A stretch of DNA of 64,000 nucleotides, taken from positions 7,936,001-8,000,000 of the forward strand of contig CM106586.1 of NCBI GenBank assembly GCA_048013815.1, read 5' to 3'. Positions within the stretch are counted from its first letter, which is position 1. Every line of letters starts with the position of its first letter. The position numbers were made by a program, and so were the translations under genes. The notes beneath the pieces are model-generated. The model saw only the letters and a program-made list of their open reading frames with translations. It searched no databases and was not told the origin of the DNA. Source of the DNA: Setoptus koraiensis. Lineage: Eukaryota; Arthropoda. Of the stretch, positions 40,931 to 54,013 are shown piece after piece.

Positions 40931-41393
40931 TGATTATTATAGACTCAATCAAATCTTTTTACAAATAGCTCTCTCAATGATGAATAAAGATCAGTTTGGT
41001 AGCTTTTCTAGCTAAACTTAATGCATTCTGTGCCGCTGCCTAGATATTAGACATGGTGCAAATACTATAGCTCTACAGGTTTATACGAGATGATGATTAT
41101 ATACAAGATGATTTAGGGGATTATATGATCAAATGTGTATACGAGTATCAAATAACAATCCAGTAGATAGAGATCGCAAATAACCGACGGTTATCGCGGA
41201 TAGAGATAAAATAAATGAGAGGTCCAGAGCTTTTCATGATGATTGATCAATGAGACCCTAAAACGGATGGTGCAAAAGTGAATCTTATCGGTACCATAAG
41301 TGGCAATCTATAGGGGTTTATGAAAAGATTGATTGAAGATAAATATTTGAGTTTTAAAATAGAATTTATTTAAGCAACATACTATAAATTTCG

Positions 41394-44300
41394 TCAATCT
41401 TCTTTAACTAGAAGTAACAAGTCATCGCCATCGACTTTCATGTCTTTTTTCGCGATCACTTGCTCGACTATACCATCACATGGAGCTTGGACGACCATCT
41501 CCATTTTCATTGCACTAATTACAACCATAGGTTGACCCTTCTTGACTCGATCACCTTCGCCGACAGATACATCTATAATTGTACCCGGCATGGGAGATCC
41601 TATAGAACCAATGACTCCTTTTTGAGACTTGATGTTCGCAGTAGAAGATTCCTTGATGGAGCTATCTTTCACTAAAATAGTTCTTAGTTGTCCGTTGAAT
41701 TCAAAAAATACCTCTCTTTCACCTTTGTGAGTCAATGTCTCAGACACCGCTAACGCCTTGATATGTACAGTTTTGCCTCGTTCTAGAGTTACTTCAAGTT
41801 CCTCACCAACTTTAGGCCCTATCAAGAATATTCTTGTATCCAAGTCAGTTACTGGTCCATAACTTTGTACGAAATCTAGGAAATCATCGGTGACTTTCGG
41901 GTACATAGCAGAGCTCATAACATCTGTATCGCTGATATCAGTTCCATGCTTCTCAATCAACTCTGCCTTGAGCTTCTCGAAGTTCAAAGGTGGCAAATGC
42001 TCGCCTGGGCGACCACTAACTGGAGTTAAGCCTTTCAGGATTTTCGTTCTCAGCGGTTCAGGGAATCCTCCATGAGGAATTCCAATGAAACCTTGCATGA
42101 ACTCAACTACAGAGGTAGGAAAGCTAAGCTCATCTGCTCGATCTTCAACATCTTTTGCTGATAAGTCATTTTGCACCATGAATGCCGCTAAATCTCCAAC
42201 AACTTTAGATGAGGGTGTTACTTTAATGATGTCACCTAATAATTTATTAGCTTCGGCATACGTCCTCTTGATCTCTTCAAAGTGTTGACCTAAACCGAGA
42301 CTGTAAGCTTGAAATTGTAAATTAGTGTACTGTCCTCCAGGTATCTCGTTCTCGTAGACATCTGCGTTTCCACTTTTCATTGTCAGGGTACACTCAAATG
42401 GTGCGTACAGGGTTCTCGTTTGTTCCCAATAAGCTGAGTATTTGCTCACGTCTGATAGTAAAAGTCCAGTATCTCTCTCAGAATCTTTTAATGACGCAAC
42501 TATAGCACCCATACTAGGTTGAGATGTCATACCGCTCATTGAATCCACTGCCACATCAACGATATCCGCACCAGCTTCTGAACAAGCCAAAAGGGAGGCA
42601 ACACCCGCACCAGAAGTGTCATGGGTGTGAACGTGTATTGGAATATCTGGATGCCTTTCTCGCAGCGCCTTTATTAGAATAGTCGCTGCTCTAGGCTTCA
42701 GAAGGCCTGCCATGTCTTTAATGCAAAGAATGTGTGCACCACCCTTGATGACCTCGTCCGATAAATCCAGATAATACTGTAAGTTGTACTTTGTCTTAGC
42801 AGGGTTGGAGATGTCTCCAGTGTAAGCAATAGCCGCTTCTACAATACCTCCGGCTCTTCTTGCAGCTTCCATTCCAATTAATAAATTTGGAAGATAGTTG
42901 AGTGAGTCAAATACTCTGAAGATATCCATACCAGCCTGTTTAGCTTGTTCACAAAATTTGAAAACAACATTGTCTGGGTACGAGGTGTAGCCCACTGCAT
43001 TTGCACCACGGAGAAGCATTTGAAACAAAACGTTCGGCATCAATTCCCGCATCTTCGCCAATCTTTCCCAGGGATCTTCGTGCAAAAAGCGCATTGACAC
43101 ATCGAAAGTGGCACCACCCCAATTTTCAAGACTGAAGAGCTTGTTAAATTTGTGAGCTACAAACGGTGAGATCTTCAGCAAATCATTGGTACGAACTCTC
43201 GTAGCAAGAAGGGATTGATGGGCATCTCTGAATGTGGTGTCCATGAGTAGAAGCGGCTTATGGTTTCTGATTGCTTTAGCTAGACCCTCTGGGCCTTTAT
43301 TCAGGAACACCTGACGCCAACCGGTGGGTAGTGTTTCGCCAAGATTTAAAGACGGCACGACAGGGATTATTTCTGCTGGCTTAAGGCTTGTAATCAAAGG
43401 AGTCTTGGCACCATTAACCATGAGCTCGGCAAGATAGTACAAAAGTTTTTGACCACGATTCTTGCTCGGAGTAAACTTGAACAATTGTGGATTATTATCG
43501 ATGAAGTTGGTGTCATATGAGGCGGATTGAAATTTTTCGTGTTTTAGCACATTCAATAAAAACGGGATATTTGTTTTTACGCCACGAACTCGAAATTCTT
43601 TCAGAGCACGAGACATCTTTGAAGTAGCTTGTTTTAAATCCTTGCTGGTGGCTATTACTTTAACCAATAAGGAATCATAATAAGGCGAAATTTGAGCTCC
43701 GGTGAAAGCCGCAGCACCATCTAACCTAATACCAAAACCCTCCCCACTTCGAAAAACTTCGATACGGCCAGTGTCAGGCATGAAACCTTGGCTAGGGTCT
43801 TCTGTGGTTACCCTACATTGAAGAGAGCATCCATTGATGTGAATGTTCTTCTGGGACAAACCTAGTTCCTCTAGACTTGATCCCTCTGCTACTTGAATTT
43901 GTGTTTGGACTAGATCAACTCCTGTGATTTCTTCAGTAACTGTATGCTCAACTTGAAGACGAGCATTGACTTCAATAAAGTAGTGCTTACCGAATTCATC
44001 TACAAGAAATTCCGCAGTTCCCGCATTTTGATAATCAACAAATCGGGCTATCTTGAGAGCATCATTGAGTATATTCTCTCTGATCGCGGGGTCAAGATTG
44101 GGAGCAGGGGCTATCTCGACAACTTTTTGATGTCTTCTTTGTATGGTACAGTCGCGCTCAAAAAGATGCACGACATTACCATATTCATCACCCATCATTT
44201 GCACTTCGATATGCTTGGGTTTCTCTATGAACCTCTCAACAAACATGGCACCATTACCGAATGCAGCTTTCGCCTCGGATTGAGCTCTAATAAAGTTTTC

Positions 44301-45238
44301 TTCTATTTCCTCTATTCGCTTAACTACTCGCATTCCTCTACCTCCGCCTCCAAAAGCAGCTTTGAATATAACTGGAAGACCATGAGTTTTACAAAATTCT
44401 ACTGCCTGATCGACATGTTCAATAGGGAAGTCTAGTCCTGGCACAACATTAACACCGGCTGCTATAGCAGACTTCCTGGCCTCCACTTTATCTCCCATCC
44501 TTGACATAACCTCAGGTTTAGGACCGATAAATTTGATACCAAGATTGCGACAAGCTTCGGCAAAATCTGATCTCTCCGACAGGAAGCCTTCATGGTCGTT
44601 GTTAACATAATTTTTTTTGCATTGCATTTGTTAATATAATTGTCGATAATGTATCCAAGGAGACATTTAGAATCTTTGTAGTTATATCAAGATGATAGTG
44701 AGAAGTTCAATTTGACACAGACCTCAAACTGGGTGTCTGATGCATGCTGCACGATTAACTTACCATAGCCGGGATGAATTGCGTCAACATTGTTGTCTAC
44801 AGCAATTTTGAGAATTTCTTCAATACTCAAATAAGCTTGAACTGGGGGAAGACCTTTGCCCACCAAATAGGATTCGTCGGCCTTCTGTCGGAACATTTGC
44901 ATTTTGTCTTGTTCCGAGTAGATGGCCACGGATCTCTTGCCTAATTCTGTACATGCTCGGAAGACTCTGACGGCGATCTCACCTACAATATTGATAATGA
45001 GGACAAATAATTAGCTGGTTGATTTCTAGCACGTAGTGACCATAAAAATAGATAATAATATTTTGTCAATATTGTACTGTATTTATCGTTTACCTCTATT
45101 AGCCACTAGGACTTTGTTAATTGGTTTATGTTTTATCTGAGTATTGTTAGCCATGGTTCCTTGATTCCGTTTGTTAGTGACAAACTCTAATCCAGGCTTT
45201 TTGTACAGTGGTTGACATAATCTCAACCTATTTAACAT
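41394..45238 (-). CDS. PC: Pyruvate carboxylase, mitochondrial
   Basis: Three exons on the reverse strand, 45238-45094, 44982-44764 and 44587-41394, give 1185 residues (human 1178). Exon 1 carries a basic presequence and VLVANRG. Exon 2 has [14 protein letters not shown] and ends at HPGYG. Exon 3 starts [13 protein letters not shown]. Biotin carboxylase shows [15 protein letters not shown] and [16 protein letters not shown]. The carboxyltransferase shows [34 protein letters not shown] and [11 protein letters not shown]. The tetramerisation region and the BCCP domain with biotinyl AMKM near the C-terminus follow. It makes oxaloacetate from pyruvate, bicarbonate and ATP for anaplerosis. Introns are 111 and 176 bp. 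The frame upstream of GFLSE (to 44627) is intron sequence. Confidence 0.97.
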
Positions 45239-46439
45239 AATGATGTTCGACAGTGTGTAAAGTGTTCGTGCGTGCGTGTGTGTGTGTCTGGGTGTGTGTG
45301 TCTGTGTGTCTAGCCCAATTACAGATCATACAGGCTTCACAAGTGAAGGATAGACTTCCTCCGCCGGGTAGTCTTATCGACATGCACTTAGTTGGGGCAA
45401 GTAGCACGAGCCACGAAAGAGATAAATGTTTCAGTGGTGGCTATATGTGAATCATTGACGAATATACTTTTAATTGGATCGATCGGTTACTCTAGTCACT
45501 CTATCTGTAACAACAACGAGTTTTGTTGGATATAGCGTACTTGTTAATAAGTTTGTTGTTCTGCACATATAACAGATTTATAAGCTAGTAGGGCTAACTA
45601 ATCATCGAGTTATCTCATTATGAATAAGACTGATCTTGAGAGATATATCATAATAATATAGATATATCTGTATATATATATAAATATATATATATATGTT
45701 TGATATTGTATAATACTGTCGAGATGAAGATAGCTCACAGTGTGAGCCTCACACACGAAATTGCTATGATTGTTGCGATGATAACAACATGCAGTATTGG
45801 TAATAATAGCGATATTAACAAAATAATACATGTAACATCAACAACTCTGGCGATATAGACGCAGCAGTGACTAGAGAACGGAAAAAAACATGGTTAGACG
45901 AATGTTGTTGAAATGTAGTTTTCTACATGTGATGTCAGTCCAGCCACAATGAAAACTCGCATTCATCTGCAGATTACAGATGCAGGCATCTCTTTATGTC
46001 TGCTTATCTTTTATAACTGCTTCAAGTGATGATTCAAGTATTGATATTCGCACACAGACACACATTCATTGGCTGCGGCGAATTCAAACACACACACACA
46101 CACAAAGTTTGAATTGTCGGAAAGCGACGTCAGGCGGAATTCATGCCGAACAACGACTGGCACATAACGCAAGGCCGACGGGACTTCTCTAGGCAACAAT
46201 ACTGAACAGTCATCGTTCATTGGTCCTAGGATATATCCTGGAGCATCGTTGTTATCATTATTATATGTTTATAAATACAATATATATATATATATACCTA
46301 TTGTATTTACATAGACACAGGCCGGCAAATCTGTGTCATTGCAACAGCCTCACCTGCAGTTATCACTCATGGTAAATGATTATATTATTAATCTATTTTT
46401 ACAGCAACACAAATCATTATTTAAAACAATCGAAATCAA
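45239..46439. promoter_or_regulatory. Divergent spacer PC/VMP1 with several microsatellites
   Basis: 1.2 kb between divergent starts. It holds a GT-rich tract at 45259-45312 directly upstream of PC, TA tracts at 45656-45700 and 46278-46297, and a CA tract at 46088-46104. ORFs here are simple-repeat products. It probably contains both promoters. Confidence 0.5.
45259..45312. repeat. GT-rich microsatellite
   Basis: Interrupted GTGTGT with GTGC and GTCT variants, about 20 bp upstream of the PC start codon. Confidence 0.85.
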
Positions 46440-47465
46440 ATGGAGTCCAGATTGGAGATATGGAAGTCACCTATAAAAACTGTTTACTATTCTACATTAG
46501 AGGCAATATATTTATTTACTAGATATTACAAATCCGTAGCCAAGATTGTTCTACTGGTCTCCATATTGACAATTTCAGTGCTCAGACTCACTAGCATAGA
46601 AAAACAACTATTATGGAGCGCCAAGTGGGTCGGCTTAGGCATATTATCGTCCATTGGTCTTGGTACTGGAATGCACACATTTGTATTATATCTTGGACCA
46701 CACATTGCCGCTGTAACAATGGCAGCCTACACTTGCGGTAGCTTAAATTTTCTAGATCCACCCTATCCAAATGAAATCATCTGTCCCAGCCAAGTTGGCC
46801 AACAAGAGGTTATCAATGTGTGGACTATTTTGAACAAAGTTAAATTAGAATGTTTCATGTGGGGAGCAGGTACAGCAATTGGTGAACTGCCACCTTATTT
46901 CATAGCAAAATTTCGATCAAGTCAAACTAACAGCAACATCAATCTAAATGCCGGGGGCGACATCCTTGGGCAAGGTTCTAAATTGAAAACTATGATAGAA
47001 AATGTTGTAACCAAGGCTGGTTTTCTTGGAATACTAGTGTGTGCTTCAATACCTAATCCATTATTTGATTTAGCGGGTATTACATGTGGCACTTATCAAA
47101 TACCATTCCTTACATTCTTTGGAGCAACATTGATTGGTAAAGCGATCAACAAGATGCTTATTCAAACTATTGTCGTGATAATAGCGTTTAACAACAACAA
47201 TGTGGATTATATTGTCAATCTGAGTAGTATGATACCTAAAGTTGGCCAGTATATCCATCAACCGTTAAGAGAGCTTTTTATGAAACAAAGAGCTAATCTT
47301 CATAGGGAAGCCAGCCATGCACCGAGAGAAACATCTTGGTTGGCATGGGCTTTTGAAAAGTTCGTGATAGCTATAATTGTCTTTTATGTTGTATCTATCA
47401 TTAATACTATGGCTCAGAACTACTCGGATCGAATGAAGGCGAAACAGGAGAGAAGGAACCAATGA
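46440..47465 (+). CDS. VMP1: Vacuole membrane protein 1 (autophagy scramblase)
   Basis: A single-exon 341-residue membrane protein. WVGLGILSSIGLGTGMHTFVLYLGPHIAAVTMAAY, the ECMWG-type CFMWGAGTAIGELPPYF motif, and the DedA/VTT block (ILVCASIPNPLFDLAGITCG, FFGATLIGKAI) match animal VMP1 very closely. WLAWAFEKFV and a SIINTMAQ tail follow. VMP1 is an ER phospholipid scramblase needed for autophagosome formation and lipoprotein release. The N-terminus is shorter than in vertebrates (about 406 residues), and the acidic loop between the GELPPY and CASIPNP blocks is also reduced. Confidence 0.96.
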   Translation: MESRLEIWKSPIKTVYYSTLEAIYLFTRYYKSVAKIVLLVSILTISVLRLTSIEKQLLWSAKWVGLGILSSIGLGTGMHTFVLYLGPHIAAVTMAAYTCGSLNFLDPPYPNEIICPSQVGQQEVINVWTILNKVKLECFMWGAGTAIGELPPYFIAKFRSSQTNSNINLNAGGDILGQGSKLKTMIENVVTKAGFLGILVCASIPNPLFDLAGITCGTYQIPFLTFFGATLIGKAINKMLIQTIVVIIAFNNNNVDYIVNLSSMIPKVGQYIHQPLRELFMKQRANLHREASHAPRETSWLAWAFEKFVIAIIVFYVVSIINTMAQNYSDRMKAKQERRNQ

Positions 47466-48494
47466 AAAGAAGAAAAGAAAACTAAAATTAGGTATCGAAA
47501 ATAGTATTCATCATCAACCCATACAAGTCGCTGACCTCCATCTTAAAGAACAATAACCTTATGAGATGGCAGATTTGTCTATTTGTGATAATGTATTTTT
47601 GAGGAGCTTTCTCACTCTCATCAACCACATGATAAACACTGAGTATCTTATCATCGACCTGTTACTAGCCGTTAATGACATTATGAACAAAAAAAGATCA
47701 GTTTCCTACACTAGTTCGGTACATGATGTCGGCGGGCTATCATGCATAACGGTGATATATATATCTACACATACACATATATTGAATAAATTAAATATAT
47801 AACTTAACTATCCTACTTCTTGTCATTTCGTTCATCGGCTCTGTGGTTGCATGCTTCAATTCACTTGGCTGATTTTGTGAATGTAACAACAATGTAGTAG
47901 CCTACTATATGACTTGTAGCAGGCCAGATTTTTTCTAAGAACAGGTGCGAATCGCTATCGTTGGATCTGGCCAACCGTTATGTCTACGTTTTTTGTTTCG
48001 CTACGCTAGCATGTCTTATGATAATTACTGTTTTTCAATTGTACATGCATGGAATGAATCGGATTGGTTGGTCATATCCTCGCCTCGTCTTTCTGTTGCA
48101 GTCCGTGAGGTGACTAAGTAGAATCAACCAAAAGATCTACCGCAGGTACTTTAGTAGTTTGAAGTATCATCGCTGACAAGATTTTGAAATCTGCAAAATC
48201 ATATCAGCACACGTAGAAAGTGTAGAAATGTGTTCTAATCCCAAAGATTTTGAATTTATATTAGGTTACCATAGCAAACGAAACTATCACAAACATTTAC
48301 TATGCCACAGAAATCTATCAAGAAATTTATTCGCCGATGGAGAACTAAAAGCAACTAGTGCCAAAGAAAGAAATCCTCCACGCCATAATTTTTGTATCAA
48401 CGATGTGGAAATGACATCTTACCTTTATTGTGTTGCCTCTATCGAAGGCTATCAACAGTTGCCATCTTGTTCGTATCGTGGATCACAAAAATTA
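47466..48494. other. Spacer between VMP1 and a secreted-protein gene
   Basis: No supported gene. An open frame begins at 48228 and continues into the next gene, but its first 89 residues are unremarkable and would bury the signal peptide, so I treat it as leader sequence. Confidence 0.45.
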
Positions 48495-50063
48495 ATGAGT
48501 TCAAAATTTGTGTTAACTGTAACTCTTATCATATTAACACTTCTCTATCAACATAGACTGAGCAAAGCTCAAAGTTTAGGTACTATAGTTGCTTCAGGTA
48601 TGATTGGTCGCGCTCTGACCAGACCAAGCAATAATTATAATCCATTAGAAACGGTTGCTGTTATGCAGGCCCTTGCGAGAAACAGCCAACTTTCTAGCAA
48701 TAATCAGTTGCAGAATGCCATCGCTTTAGCTTCTCAGAATCCACTTAATCCGTTGGGCAGAGCAGGTTCGAGTGCAGCATTGCGGTCTTTGATTTCGGGA
48801 ACATCGGCTCCTAGACAGCTACTTCCAAATCCCATCACTGAAGTCGAAGATTTAGTCGAAGCTATTCTCGAAAAGTACAAAGAAAAGCAGGGAAAAGGTA
48901 AAAAGGGTTCTATGAAAGTCGTAATCAAGAAAACCTTTTTGCCATTGGTAATACCAGTACCCATAAAGAAAAAAGAAGTAGAGTATAAAGTTGTTCACAA
49001 GCATGTCCCTGTACCAGTTCCTGTGCCTGTCTATAAGTATATAAAGAAGAATGACAATGCCAGGATGTCTACACCCAACAAATATTCGGGTGGCGATGAA
49101 GGTCTATTGAACTCCAATAATGCCAAGATCAACAGAATGCATTTAGACAATGTTGAACTTTCCAACATTTTGGCAAAGATTAAGAAGGAAAAAGAAGCTA
49201 TAAAATTGGTCAAGCTACAAAACGAAGCATTTATCAATTATCAAATACTGAAGGAAATAGATAGAGAAAGAAAAAAAGTTAACTCTCTCAAAGATTCTAT
49301 CAAGTATACACCTCGAGATAGTGAACTGAGAAGAAAGTTTAGCTCGCATCAATCAAAGTCAATCGATAGATTTGATGACGAACTATCTACTAAAGTTCGA
49401 CCATATTCCATCTCACACAAAGTTGGCGTGTCTCGAACTAGTAATTTGTCCAATTTAGATTTAGAACCTTTGTCCATACTACCGGGGGATCTTTGGTACA
49501 CTCCGAAACAATTCAATGAATCGAATAAAGATGGACATACCAACGTGCTCCCTCATTCCCATGTCACTTTACATACTGGTAAATCATCGAACTCTCTTGC
49601 CGGGATTATAGGGGATCAGAAAAAAAATGAAAGAAGGGAACAACTTCCGAAAGCTACTAGCTTCGAGTCTATCCCATACCATAAAACCAGTTCAAAACCA
49701 AAATTGAGAGTCTCTCAGATCGATAATTTTGTCATATTCGATGACTTGTCAGCGGCTAACTCTAGCTACAGACAATATTTCGAGAAACCTGGAGCAAGTA
49801 ACAATGCCACAACTGGTAAAATACATCCCGGTCGGTACCCACTGAGCTCCAATATGCACGAGGAAATAGTCAATGCAGACTACGATATTCAATCGGTCAG
49901 TCAGGGTTCAAAAACGCTTCCTCACCTTGATCCCCCGAAAAATTACGATAGCTTTGATATGAGTTCAGAGACCACTGAGATAAAGCCAATATTCCTTCCT
50001 TCCATACCGAACTCTACAAGTACAACCGCAGAATCATTCAGCACCATGAACCACGGGGGATAA
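48495..50063 (+). CDS. Unrecognised secreted protein with Pro-Val/Lys-rich motif
   Basis: A 522-residue protein from the ATG at 48495. I chose this start because it begins a clean signal peptide (FVLTVTLIILTLLYQHRLSKAQS). Using the upstream ATG at 48228 gives 611 residues. The N-terminal domain is Asn/Gln/Ala-rich and helical-looking (NPLETVAVMQALARNSQL). A basic stretch follows, then FLPLVIPVPIKKKEVEYKVV and HKHVPVPVPVPVYKYIKK, a repeat style seen in arthropod cuticle-associated secreted proteins. A short Lys/Glu coiled-coil-like segment (ILAKIKKEKEAIKLVKLQNE) and a long polar tail complete it. No enzymatic motif is visible. Its 3' end faces RPL11, 117 bp away. Confidence 0.65.
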   Translation: MSSKFVLTVTLIILTLLYQHRLSKAQSLGTIVASGMIGRALTRPSNNYNPLETVAVMQALARNSQLSSNNQLQNAIALASQNPLNPLGRAGSSAALRSLISGTSAPRQLLPNPITEVEDLVEAILEKYKEKQGKGKKGSMKVVIKKTFLPLVIPVPIKKKEVEYKVVHKHVPVPVPVPVYKYIKKNDNARMSTPNKYSGGDEGLLNSNNAKINRMHLDNVELSNILAKIKKEKEAIKLVKLQNEAFINYQILKEIDRERKKVNSLKDSIKYTPRDSELRRKFSSHQSKSIDRFDDELSTKVRPYSISHKVGVSRTSNLSNLDLEPLSILPGDLWYTPKQFNESNKDGHTNVLPHSHVTLHTGKSSNSLAGIIGDQKKNERREQLPKATSFESIPYHKTSSKPKLRVSQIDNFVIFDDLSAANSSYRQYFEKPGASNNATTGKIHPGRYPLSSNMHEEIVNADYDIQSVSQGSKTLPHLDPPKNYDSFDMSSETTEIKPIFLPSIPNSTSTTAESFSTMNHGG

Positions 50064-50180
50064 AACAAGTCCAGAGGAGGATGCAAATACTGTGTGATAT
50101 TGTTATCTGGGAACAGTATAAACATTTATAATAAACATGTTATGTTAAGGTCAGAAAAATTTGTGTTTTTATTATTTGGT

Positions 50181-51379
<1,199 letters not shown>

Positions 51380-51955
51380 TCAAAGGCTTTTTGCTGCCCT
51401 TGGTCGGGCGTTCCAGGGTTCTTGGGCTGGTGTGCGGTCGGTTATTGATACAAAATTAAGATCGCTGAGTTCCAAACATTTAACGGCTGCGTTCCTGCCT
51501 GGTCCAAGACCATGAAGTACCAATCGAACTGTTCTTATGTTGTTATCGCTGGCTTCTATGAGCACACGTCTGGCCACAGCTTGGGCCGCCACAGTTGTTC
51601 CTTTACGACAATTCTTGTAGCCTTCTGTACCGCAGCTCTTGATGGCTAAAACTCGACCGTTTCCAGAGGTGAGCGTGACTTTTGTATTGTTTCTTGTGCA
51701 CTTCACATGTATCACCGGCAATTGACTAAATTTTGTATTATCGTGGATACTGTCAAAGAGATTCTCATCTATCAGTTGTACGGCCGCGTTCCGTTGAATA
51801 TGATTTATCGGCATCCTCTCCCCTTCGGTGGTGTCCCTCTTGCCAATGTGACCAATCATTTTGTCTCTTCTGTCGTCTCCTAGCCTTGGCGAGCTAGTAT
51901 AGATAGCTCTCATAGGTGTCACAAGTGATAGCGATTTCCGAAGTAAAGACGCCAT
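51380..51955 (-). CDS. MRPS11: Mitochondrial small-subunit ribosomal protein uS11m
   Basis: A single-exon 191-residue protein from the ATG at 51955; the frame extends upstream only with a TTG. The N-terminal 30 residues are basic and hydroxylated, as a mitochondrial presequence. The uS11 core is clear: VIHVKCTRNNTKVTLTSGNG, KSCGTEGYKNCRKGTTVAAQ, and VRLVLHGLGPGRNAAVKCL near the end with the PxxxR-type tail (DRTPAQEPWNARPRA). uS11m sits on the mitoribosome platform next to the mRNA exit. It is divergent to WDR18 across 375 bp. Confidence 0.93.
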   Translation of the reverse strand: MASLLRKSLSLVTPMRAIYTSSPRLGDDRRDKMIGHIGKRDTTEGERMPINHIQRNAAVQLIDENLFDSIHDNTKFSQLPVIHVKCTRNNTKVTLTSGNGRVLAIKSCGTEGYKNCRKGTTVAAQAVARRVLIEASDNNIRTVRLVLHGLGPGRNAAVKCLELSDLNFVSITDRTPAQEPWNARPRAAKSL

Positions 51956-52330
51956 AGTGCCGTTGATGATTAGAGGGCCCAAATAAAATTGCAGTCAGCT
52001 TGTATGCGATCATTACTAGCGGCCAGTAATGACTTCAAAAAACTGTGCTCACAAACGCGCAATAACTTGCACAGTCAACCGATTGATACCCACACATGCG
52101 TAATGTTCGATGAACTTTGGGTACTCGCTTGTTGCAGCGAAACATTCAGTCACGTGTTCCATTTCGAAATACTTTGAAGTCTTCTCAAACGTTTACTTCA
52201 ATTCTAAACGCATTCTTTGTGAAGTGACATTCATATTAGTGATATTTACCTCTATATTTCATGAAAGGAATTACTATAAAACAATTATTTTACTCTATCT
52301 AGATTTGCATTTGACTACAATACTACAATT
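51956..52330. promoter_or_regulatory. Divergent promoter MRPS11/WDR18
   Basis: 375 bp between start codons of two divergent ribosome-related genes, so probably a shared promoter. No clear core motif. Confidence 0.5.
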
Positions 52331-53954
52331 ATGGCCACAAACACAAGCGATGGATTTTACGAAATCAAGCACCCATATGAGGCCGCCATAACTACAGACC
52401 TTCGACCGGCTCCACATAACTTTACATTATGGGACACAGAAACAGAGACACAATTGGTCATGTTCAAAGGAGAAAAATCGCCAGTTTTACCAAATTGTTT
52501 ACAGATGATAGACGATAAATATGTGATAACGGCCCACGACAATGTGCTCCGTATCTGGTCTATAGTTGGAAAATTTCGACAAGAACAAAAACTGATACTG
52601 CCTTCCAGACCGTCGGCACTGGCAGTATCACCTTGCGGAAATTATCTTATCGTAGGAAAAGAAGAGACTCTGAATATATGGCAGGTAAGAAACATATCAC
52701 TGCAAAGAGAGATCTTATTTACATTTAGTTCAATCTATTCGACTAATGTTCTCTTTTATCCCACTCTCTATCATCCTACCTCTCAAAATTTATGTTTAGT
52801 TGTCAAACGGAAATCTGTTAACGTCAGTTCAAAAACACTATCAGACGATATCTGTGATTAAAATTTGTGCAGATTCCTCGTTCATATTGACAGGTGGCGA
52901 AGATGGAATTGTTTTTGTTTGGTCTCTGGCTGACTTGTTATGCGGAACCAGGAATGTAAGCAGGTTGAATCATGATCGACAGCTAACAACCTCTTCTGAT
53001 GAACCCAGGTATACTTGGCAACACCATTCCAGTCAAGTCACTGCAATACATCTGACATATGAAGGAAAGAATGGCTTGAGTTTAACAGCCTCTACAGACC
53101 AAACAATAAATATCTACTCCCTTGTTGATGGCCGAAGACTAGCTAATGTTGTCATGCCGACTCCTATTTGGTCAGTGATCATGGATAGAAGAGAAACTCG
53201 TGCCTATCTGGGCGGTCAGGATGGCAACATCTACGAGATGGCGACCAATTCTCTTGGTTTTTCTTTGGCTAACTCTCAGAAATCAGACGAGCAACGTAAA
53301 CCTGTCTTTGTTGGACACAAAGGAAAAATAACTTGTTTACAGCTGTCAATTGATGGCAGACGACTAATATCAGCTTCGTTGGACTCCACCTGTAAGATAT
53401 GGAGCACTGAGACACGACGGTTGATCAGAGACTTGAAACACCAGGGCCCTGTCGTCAACCTGAAGCTTCTCCTCATTCCAGGTTCTCTAGCGATTAGCAC
53501 TCAATCAAAGAATGAAGATCCTCTACCAATAAAACCATTAAGACGGGCTCTCCACAAACCTATCGGAGATGTCCTAGTTGGTGTTGAAGATCTATATGAC
53601 GATGAGCATGTGGTGAATATAAGAAACCCTAATGATATCGAAAATACATACAGTGCAAACAATTACGATCTTCAACTATCCAAAAGCACAACGACTGAAA
53701 GCACTCATACAGATGACGAACTTCACGATGGTGGGGCGATCGTTCCAGTCTTGGATAACAGCGTAGAAGTGCCACGGCCAAAAGACCTAAGTAAAATAGC
53801 TAATTTGAAGAGAGCCTTGAAAGATTTGTACCTATTAGCAGCGGAGAAGATATTCAAAGATGCCAGCCACGAGGCTCTAAAACCTTATGCTATAACCGAT
53901 GGCTCGGAAACTGAGCAAGTTGCCACCAAGCGCAAGAGACTATCCTTGAACTGA
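52331..53954 (+). CDS. WDR18: WD repeat protein 18 (IPI3-type ribosome biogenesis factor)
   Basis: Two exons, 52331-52684 and 52800-53954, give 502 residues, joined in phase at LNIWQ|LSNGNLL across a 115-bp intron. WD repeats read: SALAVSPCGNYLIVGKEETL, VIKICADSSFILTGGEDGIVFVWSL, YTWQHHSSQVTAIHL, LTASTDQTINIYSL, then VFVGHKGKITCLQLSIDGRRL and SASLDSTCKIW. GPVVNLKLLLIPGSL after the propeller matches the WDR18 GPVTNAAILLAP block. A basic KRKRLSLN end may be a nuclear signal. WDR18/Ipi3 works with PELP1/Rix1 and TEX10 in late 60S maturation (ITS2 processing). It lies beside ribosomal genes RPL11 and MRPS11. Confidence 0.88.
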
Positions 53955-53970
53955 GAATTTATGTTTAATA

Positions 53971-53992
53971 AATCTATCTATCTATCTATCTA
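53971..53992. repeat. ATCT tetranucleotide microsatellite
   Basis: Five units of ATCT between the tail-to-tail WDR18 and SLIRP-like genes. An AATAAA just before it may serve WDR18. Confidence 0.85.
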
Positions 53993-54013
53993 ACGAAGCA
54001 TTCTACAAATAAA

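Larger units (their letters stand above)
38806..41393. other. Intergenic spacer between TECR and pyruvate carboxylase
   Basis: 2.6 kb with no supported gene. It holds an ATA microsatellite at 38840-38865 (TECR promoter side), two GC-rich CCGCCAGGGG-like sites at 39063 and 39257 in opposite orientation, and a 159-bp tandem repeat at 40624-40930. ORFs at 39897 and 40654 have no family match by eye. Confidence 0.5.

Noticed and set aside
40654-40968. 104-codon ORF with a 53-residue internal repeat
   Set aside because: The repeat is a DNA tandem repeat whose period happens to be divisible by three; silent and replacement changes are about equal.
44588-44627. Upstream ATG in frame with the pyruvate carboxylase main exon
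   Set aside because: It lies in an intron; the family sequence HPGYG-FLSER requires splicing from 44764 to 44587.
48228-48494. 89-residue leader of the Pro-Val-rich secreted protein
   Set aside because: It would place a clear signal peptide inside the protein; the internal ATG at 48495 is the more likely start.
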